The notes beneath the pieces were generated by a model. It did no database searches. It was not told the DNA's origin and saw only the letters and a list, made by a program, of their open reading frames with translations. Source: an uncultured Lachnospiraceae bacterium (lineage in GTDB: Bacteria; Bacillota; Clostridia; Lachnospirales; Lachnospiraceae). Taken from it: 12,090 bases of DNA. Location of the stretch: contig CAJUHN010000103.1 in NCBI GenBank assembly GCA_910585935.1, positions 1 to 12,090 on the forward strand. The letters run 5' to 3'. The first letter of the stretch is position 1; the number at the start of each line of letters is the position of its first letter. Made by a program: the position numbers and the translations under genes. Of the stretch, positions 7,096 to 12,090 are shown piece after piece.

Positions 7096-7929
7096 ATGAT
7101 GAATCAAATAGAGATTGGAAAATTTATTGCGAAATGCCGTAAAGAGAAAAAATTAACTCAAGCGCAGTTAGCAGAAAAACTGAACATTACAGATAGGGCT
7201 GTTTCCAAATGGGAAATGGGAAAAAATATGCCCGACACATCTATTATGTTAGAACTTTGCGAAATACTTGGAATCACCGTAAACGAGCTATTAAGTGGAG
7301 AGAAAATTGATATGGAAAATTATGAAAAATATGAAAAAAAGGTAGATGAAAATTTGATTGCTTTGAAGAGAAAAGATGAAAATAACATGACAAAAAATGT
7401 GATTATTTCCATTCTTTTTTCGATAACACTTTTGACAGGAATCATGGTATGTCTTATTTGCAATATTGCCATATCCGGCAATTTAACATGGTCACTCATT
7501 CCAGTCAGTTCTATTGTTTTTGCATGGGTTATATCATTTCCCAGCATTATATTAGGAAAAAGAGGAATTATCATAAGTCTAATATCATTAAGTGTTTTTA
7601 TCATTCCCTATTTATTTTTGTTGAGCAGCTTCTTAAAAGTAAAAGAAATATTTTCTATTGGTACAGTGATGGCAGTGATTTCCATTATATTCTTATGGAT
7701 AATCGTCGCTATTTTTAGCCGTATTGGAGAAACAAGTAAGTTAGTCATCTTAGGAATCACCTTTTTATTAGCCATTCCATTTATGTTTATTGTCAATATA
7801 ATACTATCAAAAATGATAGCAGAACCTATTTTTGATGTATGGGATATGTTGTCTATCTTTATACTATTGATATTGGCTTTTATTTCCTTTCTTTGTGACT
7901 ACGCTAAGAAAAAAGGATTGATAAAATAA
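7096..7929 (+). CDS. XRE/HTH_3 DNA-binding protein with six-segment membrane domain
   Basis: The N-terminus is a Cro/C1-type helix-turn-helix: IGKFIAKCRKEKKLTQAQLAEKLNITDRAVSKWEMGKNMPD, residues 7-47 from the chosen start, followed by LELCEILGITVNELL. A charged linker (about 70-98) leads to six hydrophobic segments at about 102-126, 132-153, 158-178, 187-208, 216-238 and 250-267. The protein ends in a short basic tail, so it is a membrane-anchored putative transcription factor of a type common in Firmicutes; its ligand and targets are unknown. The start is set at 7096 because GGAG (7087-7090) lies five bases upstream; the in-frame ATG at 7081 lies before that site. It is the only plus-strand gene between 2434 and the window end. 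It is bracketed by inverted repeat copies B and D and appears inserted between genes normally adjacent. Confidence 0.85.
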   Translation: MMNQIEIGKFIAKCRKEKKLTQAQLAEKLNITDRAVSKWEMGKNMPDTSIMLELCEILGITVNELLSGEKIDMENYEKYEKKVDENLIALKRKDENNMTKNVIISILFSITLLTGIMVCLICNIAISGNLTWSLIPVSSIVFAWVISFPSIILGKRGIIISLISLSVFIIPYLFLLSSFLKVKEIFSIGTVMAVISIIFLWIIVAIFSRIGETSKLVILGITFLLAIPFMFIVNIILSKMIAEPIFDVWDMLSIFILLILAFISFLCDYAKKKGLIK

Positions 7930-7991
7930 CAAAACTTATTCTTTCTACAAATACATTAAAAATCCAAACAACAATTTTTGTAAACTAGCTT

Positions 7992-8168
7992 ATGACAAGA
8001 AAGTAGCTCGTGGCAAAGCACTATTCCAAAAGAAGCCCTTTGGAAAACGTCGGCACTTAATAAGCTGTTTCGCAAGAAGCGAAACGGCGAATTTAGTGTC
8101 CGCTACGTTTGGAACGGAGCGAAAGCGCGGCTTTGTTGGAATAGTGCCTTGCCACGAGCGGAAACTCT
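7992..8168 (+). repeat. structured interspersed repeat, copy D (full)
   Basis: The outer arms 8006-8029 and 8136-8159 are complementary at 23 of 24 positions. The second stem is AAACGT (8045-8050) with ACGTTT (8105-8110). GGCACTTAAT (8052-8061) can pair loosely with ATTTAGTGTCC (8091-8101). An apical hairpin pairs 8064-8073 with 8079-8088 around AAGAA, with one G-T pair. The outer arm sequence differs from copy B, yet each copy pairs with itself. It lies between two convergent genes, where it could also act as a two-way transcription stop, although no U-tract is present. Just past it GAAACTCTCA occurs twice (8161-8170 and 8176-8185). Confidence 0.9.
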
Positions 8169-8208
8169 CACAACAGAAACTCTCATACTGAAAACCTTAA
8201 TACTTCTT

Positions 8209-9441
8209 TCACCCCTTTACACATTTCCCCGCTAAATACCCTGTTGACCACGCGATTTGCAGATTAAATCCACCGGTCAATGCATCTAAATCTAATACTT
8301 CTCCTGCAAAATAAACTCCCTTTATCAGCTTTGATTCCATCGTAGAAGGATTTATTTCTTTTACAGAAACCCCTCCCCTTGTGATAATCGCTTCTCGAAA
8401 TCCTCTAAGCCCTGTAATCGTTATCGTAAACTCCTTCAAACAATTCACGATTCTTTTTCTTTCTTCTTTCGTAATCTCATTTGTCCTTTTCTCTTCTTCT
8501 ACTCCCATATACTCTAACATCACTGGCACTAATTTCGCTGGCAGCAGATTTCCTATGACATTCTTCCATCGCTTATTTTTATTTTCTTCAAACTCTCGTA
8601 ATAATCTATCTTCTACCTGTTCTCTTGTTAAGGCTGCTTTTAAATCTATGTTGAGTGTGATCTCTCCTTTTTTTAAGGCTTCTCCTACATAACTGCTGGC
8701 ACTGAGAATGAGTGGTCCACTCACCCCAAAGTGTGTGAACAACATTTCTCCAAATCCTTGGTACAATTCTTTTTTTCCGCCTTTTAGCGATATTGCTACA
8801 TTTTTTAAAGACAACTCCTGTAATTCTTTTATCCACTCTTCTTTTCCATTCATTGGAACTAAAGCAGGAGATAATTCTGTAATATGATGCCCCATTTCTC
8901 TTGCAAAACGATATCCATCACCTGTAGAACCAGTAGCAGGATAAGAATTTCCTCCTGTTGCAATAATGAGCTTATCCCCTTTTATCACCTCTTTATTGGT
9001 AAGTCTAACTCCCCGAAACTCCTCATCCTCTATTAAAATTCGCTCCACCTGTGTCTTTAAATGAATATGGACGCCTGCCTTTTGCATCTTCTTTTGTAAT
9101 ATATCGATCACATCAGAAGACTTATCTGATATAGGAAAAACTCTCCCTCCACGTTCCGTTTTTAAAGGCAGTCCCCATTCCTCTAATTTCTTCATCATAT
9201 CTTGATTGGTAAAAGTATAAAAAGCACTATATAAAAACTTAGGATTAGAAATCACATTTTCAAATAATGTTTCCATATCGCAGTCATTTGTAATATTACA
9301 GCGTCCCTTTCCAGTGATGAACAGCTTTTTCCCCAACTTTTCATTCTGTTCCAATATATGAACTTCATTTTTTTCTTCTGCTGCCGCTATAGAAGCCAAC
9401 ATTCCAGCAGCTCCCCCGCCTATGATTAAAATTTTACTCAT
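8209..9441 (-). CDS. HI0933-like NAD(P)/FAD-dependent oxidoreductase
   Basis: This is a 410-residue flavoprotein of the HI0933/YhiN family, often labelled aminoacetone oxidase family or BaiN-like. The FAD-binding Rossmann motif is ILIIGGGAAGMLASIAAAE (4-22). Family signatures follow: GKKLFITGKGRCNITND (37-53), IATGGNSYPATGSTGDGYRFA (160-180), ALVPM (193-197), FTHFGVSGPLILSAS (235-249), ITRGGVSVKEINPSTMESK (353-371) and FAGEVLDLDALTGGFNLQIAWSTG (378-401). The physiological substrate is not known for most members. GGGAG lies about seven bases before the ATG, which begins 27 bases after the stop of the upstream NA37-family gene, so it ends the MATE-NA37-flavoprotein operon. In many Clostridia this gene lies directly before cmk; here about 1.9 kb separates them. 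Confidence 0.92.
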   Translation of the reverse strand: MSKILIIGGGAAGMLASIAAAEEKNEVHILEQNEKLGKKLFITGKGRCNITNDCDMETLFENVISNPKFLYSAFYTFTNQDMMKKLEEWGLPLKTERGGRVFPISDKSSDVIDILQKKMQKAGVHIHLKTQVERILIEDEEFRGVRLTNKEVIKGDKLIIATGGNSYPATGSTGDGYRFAREMGHHITELSPALVPMNGKEEWIKELQELSLKNVAISLKGGKKELYQGFGEMLFTHFGVSGPLILSASSYVGEALKKGEITLNIDLKAALTREQVEDRLLREFEENKNKRWKNVIGNLLPAKLVPVMLEYMGVEEEKRTNEITKEERKRIVNCLKEFTITITGLRGFREAIITRGGVSVKEINPSTMESKLIKGVYFAGEVLDLDALTGGFNLQIAWSTGYLAGKCVKG

Positions 9442-9468
9442 TTCTTTTCTCCCATGGGCGAATGAAAT

Positions 9469-10485
9469 CTATTTTGATATGATATGCCCAATATTTTTTA
9501 AAAGAACACAAATCGTTCCATCTTCCTTTGTAATAAATTCTATATTATCTGAATTTTTATATTGTTCCATCGGTATTTTAATCTCTATTCCTGTATCTGT
9601 TGTCAAATGCTGTTTTTCAAACTTTTTTAGCGTATTTTCATTTTGAGGAATGATTTCATCCTCTGCTATCTTATATTTATCCAGTTTTTCCTGAACTTCT
9701 TCTTTAAATTCTTCTTTTTCTTTAAAAATCTTTTGAATCACTTGTGGAATATTCAAAGCTCCTTTTTCTTCTAATTCCGTATGAATGATACTTTTTGCTT
9801 CCATCTGTGCTTCAAATTGTTCGTCTTCTTTATAATACTTCTTCTGCACATCTTCTACTGCTTTTGTCACAATCGCTATTTTCGCCTTTGCAGATAGCGC
9901 ATTGCTGCATTTCAAAAACATTCTGGAAAAATAATCTATTTTCTCCCCATTAATCTCAAATTTTTTTTCAATCATGCGGATAGAATAATCTTCTAAATTG
10001 ATGAACGCAGCTTCTATCAGCCTCTGTCCTTCTGTTGGCAGAATCGCTTTCTGCACGGTTATCGCATTGATATTTCCTATCTCTTCTGTTTTTGTCCGAT
10101 GAGTATAAGATATTTTGTAATTCATCTTTAATAAGGCGAGATAATTACGCCCTTCCACTCGATATTCTATCACCAAAAAATCTGCCTGTGGAATGTCTAT
10201 ATTTTCATTCATAATATCAAATAATATTCCAGCTAACATTTTGCTGATCGGCACAAAATTTTCTTCCGAATAATCTAAAAGTGCTTGATATACTTGAGAT
10301 TCTCCTTCATTAAAATGACAAGTCTTTAAATCATCTCCAGAAATCAATTTATAGATATGCCCTTTTAAAAAATCACAAAAATCAGATCCTGTATCAAATG
10401 GCATGTCTGATAATACTGGCGCAGCCATAGTAGAATCTAAAATATGTATAATTCCTCGATTGATTCTGATATCATCTTTTTCCAT
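9469..10485 (-). CDS. nucleoid-associated protein, NA37/YejK (NdpA) family
   Basis: The 338-residue product matches the 37-kDa nucleoid-associated protein family, whose E. coli member YejK copurifies with the nucleoid. Recognisable parts are INRGIIHILDSTMAAPVLSD near the N-terminus (8-27), DFLKGHIYKLISGDDLKTCHF (38-58), the central DFLVIEYRVEGRNYLALLKMNYKISYTH (about 102-129), KAILPTEGQRLIEAAFINLED (about 146-166) and DYFSRMFLKCSN (about 183-194). The C-terminal third is charged, with a predicted coiled stretch (KIFKEKEEFKEEVQEKLDKYKIAEDE), before a short beta-rich tail. GGGAGA lies nine bases before the ATG. It starts 18 bases after the MATE gene, and the flavoprotein follows 27 bases later, indicating cotranscription. 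Why a nucleoid protein sits with a transporter is unclear. Clostridial members are uncharacterised as far as I know. Confidence 0.85.
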   Translation of the reverse strand: MEKDDIRINRGIIHILDSTMAAPVLSDMPFDTGSDFCDFLKGHIYKLISGDDLKTCHFNEGESQVYQALLDYSEENFVPISKMLAGILFDIMNENIDIPQADFLVIEYRVEGRNYLALLKMNYKISYTHRTKTEEIGNINAITVQKAILPTEGQRLIEAAFINLEDYSIRMIEKKFEINGEKIDYFSRMFLKCSNALSAKAKIAIVTKAVEDVQKKYYKEDEQFEAQMEAKSIIHTELEEKGALNIPQVIQKIFKEKEEFKEEVQEKLDKYKIAEDEIIPQNENTLKKFEKQHLTTDTGIEIKIPMEQYKNSDNIEFITKEDGTICVLLKNIGHIISK

Positions 10486-10503
10486 AAATATTGCTCTCCC
10501 TTT

Positions 10504-11871
10504 CTATTCTTTTTTCTCCAGCCATTTTCCTTTCCATGCATATAAAATACAACAAATAATACCAGTAAACCATGTAATCGGATAACCTGCTAAAACCGTT
10601 TCGATTCTAGGATAAATAGGAGTCATAATATTTACCCAAATCATGCGGAATACACACAAATTCAATACTAAAATCATCATAGATACCATAGAACGCCCTG
10701 TTCCTCGGAATGCGCCACAAGTCACATGACAGATAGCGATAAATGCATAAAATGGCGTACAGATTCTGAGCATCACCATTCCGTAACGAATGACTTCCTC
10801 TTCCTGTGAAAATAATTGCAATAAATTCTTTCCCCCAAAAAATAAAAGCATACTCACAATACCTATATAAATTAAACTGATAATACTTGTGATAAAAACG
10901 CCTTGTTTTGCTCGCTTCATTTTATTTGCACCATAATTTTGTCCCACAAAGGTCATAGCCGCCATACTAAAACTTCCAATCGGAAGCATAACAAAACCAT
11001 CAATTTTACCATATGCTCCACAGCCAGCCATGACGAGTTCTCCAAAACTATTAATATTCGCTTGTACTACAACATTAGACAGAGAAATAATAGAGGTCTG
11101 TAAACCACTTGGCACGCCTAATCGAATGATTCTGCCTGCCATTCTTCTGTCAACTCCTAACTTTTTAAAATATAACCGATAGGGAGCATCGCTGTGCTGT
11201 AATTGTAAAAAGACTAAAACAGCAGATACTGCCTGTGCTATAATGGTCGCTAATCCAACCCCTGCCACTCCCATCTGAAACCAAACTACAAAAATAAAAT
11301 CTAATACTGTATTCACTACAGAAGCAATACATAAGTAATATAAAGGATGTCTAGAATCTCCCACAGCTCTCAAAATTCCCGCTTCCATATTATAAAGGAG
11401 ATTAAAAACAGAACCTAAAAAATAAATTCTTAAATATTCTGTGGAATTAGGCATAACTTCCTCTGGCGTTCCCATCCATTTCAATAAAATACTAGCTAAA
11501 AAAAAGCCTGCTATTGTTAAAATAACTCCTCCAATTAAACTGAGAGTGGTAGCTGTATGTACTGCCCATTGTAATTTTTCCTCGTCTTTCGCTCCATAAT
11601 ATTGAGCGATTAAAACTCCTGCTCCAGTAGCTATCCCTGTGAACATTCCTATAATCAGATTGATCAAAGAAGAACTAGAACCTACCGCTGCTAATGCTTC
11701 TTTTCCTACAAAATTTCCTACTACAATAGAATCTACCGTATTATATAACTGCTGAAATAAATTTCCGATCAAAAGCGGTACAGAAAATGTTAAAATCTGA
11801 ATCCAAATGTTCCCTTCTGTCATCATCATATTCTTTTTTGACTTTTTTTCCTTCTTCTGTAATAAATTCAT
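10504..11871 (-). CDS. MATE family multidrug/cation efflux transporter
   Basis: This 455-residue protein is a MATE antiporter of the inner membrane with about twelve hydrophobic segments, expelling organic cations or drugs using a Na+ or H+ gradient. The N-terminal signature is FSVPLLIGNLFQQLYNTVDSIVVGNFVGKEALAAVGSSSS (about 29-68). The second half shows RLGVPSGLQTSIISLSNVVVQ (about 250-270) and the matching QNYGANKMKRAKQG stretch; GAFRGTGRSMVSMM lies near 385-398. The basic N-terminus (KKEKKSKKN) is cytoplasmic. Length is normal. GGGAGA lies about five bases before the ATG. A good promoter lies at 11944-11972, with repeat copy E just upstream of it. It is the first gene of the operon with the NA37-family protein and the flavoprotein. 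The substrate cannot be told from sequence. Confidence 0.93.
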   Translation of the reverse strand: MNLLQKKEKKSKKNMMMTEGNIWIQILTFSVPLLIGNLFQQLYNTVDSIVVGNFVGKEALAAVGSSSSLINLIIGMFTGIATGAGVLIAQYYGAKDEEKLQWAVHTATTLSLIGGVILTIAGFFLASILLKWMGTPEEVMPNSTEYLRIYFLGSVFNLLYNMEAGILRAVGDSRHPLYYLCIASVVNTVLDFIFVVWFQMGVAGVGLATIIAQAVSAVLVFLQLQHSDAPYRLYFKKLGVDRRMAGRIIRLGVPSGLQTSIISLSNVVVQANINSFGELVMAGCGAYGKIDGFVMLPIGSFSMAAMTFVGQNYGANKMKRAKQGVFITSIISLIYIGIVSMLLFFGGKNLLQLFSQEEEVIRYGMVMLRICTPFYAFIAICHVTCGAFRGTGRSMVSMMILVLNLCVFRMIWVNIMTPIYPRIETVLAGYPITWFTGIICCILYAWKGKWLEKKE

Positions 11872-11943
11872 AGCTTTCTCCCATTTTTATAATATTCCAA
11901 AACTATATCTTTCTGTTTGAGATAACATTACTCATGTCTATAT

Positions 11944-11972
11944 ATCATACACCAATTATGACATTTTTTCAA
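11944..11972 (-). promoter_or_regulatory. sigma-A promoter of the MATE operon
   Basis: On the minus strand TTGAAA (11972-11967) and TATGAT (11949-11944) are separated by exactly 17 bases, a near-consensus housekeeping promoter. It lies about 73 bases upstream of the MATE start codon, between that gene and repeat copy E. Confidence 0.65.
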
Positions 11973-12018
11973 TAAAGAAAAATGTATTTATAATTGATAG
12001 GGAGAACACTTGGAACAA

Positions 12019-12090
12019 AGGTTCGCAAAGAGAAGAAGGATTCCAACGAAGCCGCGCTCTCGCTCCGTTCCAGACGTAATGGTACTAAAT
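12019..12090 (-). repeat. structured interspersed repeat, copy E (cut by window edge)
   Basis: The shared core (minus strand, about 12070-12051) is identical to that of copy B, followed by a right arm different from all others. The end flank matches copy C (GCGAACCTTTG), as does GTACC in place of GTGTCC at the left of the core. The other half would lie beyond 12090, so whether it is full or half length is unknown. Confidence 0.85.

Noticed and set aside
6408..8168. A composite transposon or CRISPR array formed by repeats B, C and D
   Set aside because: No transposase or integrase gene, no clear target-site duplications, and the repeats are far apart, unequal and in mixed orientation.
7930..8208. 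Classic intrinsic terminator between the regulator and the flavoprotein gene
   Set aside because: The only strong hairpin is repeat D, which is long and has no U-tract on either side, so a terminator role is only a possibility.

Overview
The window looks like a low-GC, spore-forming member of the Clostridia, most likely Lachnospiraceae. This rests on the gene content: a GerA/SpoVAF germination protein, a YprB-like RNase H-fold protein with the Lachnospiraceae-type C-terminus, and a cmk-ispH-rpsA cluster. AT-rich codon use and strong GGAGG-type ribosome sites agree. This is inference from protein families; no rRNA is present.

Layout. Positions 1-1123 (minus) hold a degraded locus: an N-terminal SpoVAF/GerA-like protein cut off after its first membrane segment and joined to remnants of an alanine racemase gene. 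A divergent gene at 1331-2434 (plus) encodes a YprB-like RNase H-fold protein that appears to lack its last catalytic Asp. Positions 2859-6268 (minus) form a tight operon, cmk-ispH-rpsA-cheR, linking nucleotide metabolism, isoprenoid synthesis, an S1-domain RNA-binding protein and a chemotaxis methyltransferase. Positions 6311-8208 are an island-like stretch with one plus-strand gene, an XRE-type regulator with six membrane segments. It sits between two inverted copies of a structured repeat, with a half copy in between. Positions 8209-11871 (minus) form a second operon: a MATE transporter, an NA37-family nucleoid-associated protein and an HI0933-like flavoprotein. It has a good sigma-A promoter at 11944-11972.

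The most striking feature is a family of about 150-175 bp GC-rich interspersed palindromic elements, with three full copies (A 2583-2728, B 6408-6575, D 7992-8168), one half copy (C 6882-6973) and one cut by the window edge (E 12019-12090). All lie between genes. The copies share a core, but their stems differ in sequence while staying self-complementary, including base-pair-preserving double changes. I do not recognise the family. Such changes point to selection on a folded RNA or DNA structure, or to a process that keeps the two arms matched.

In many Clostridia the HI0933-like flavoprotein gene lies directly upstream of cmk. The repeat-bracketed regulator at 6311-8208 therefore looks like an insertion that split an ancestral gene cluster.
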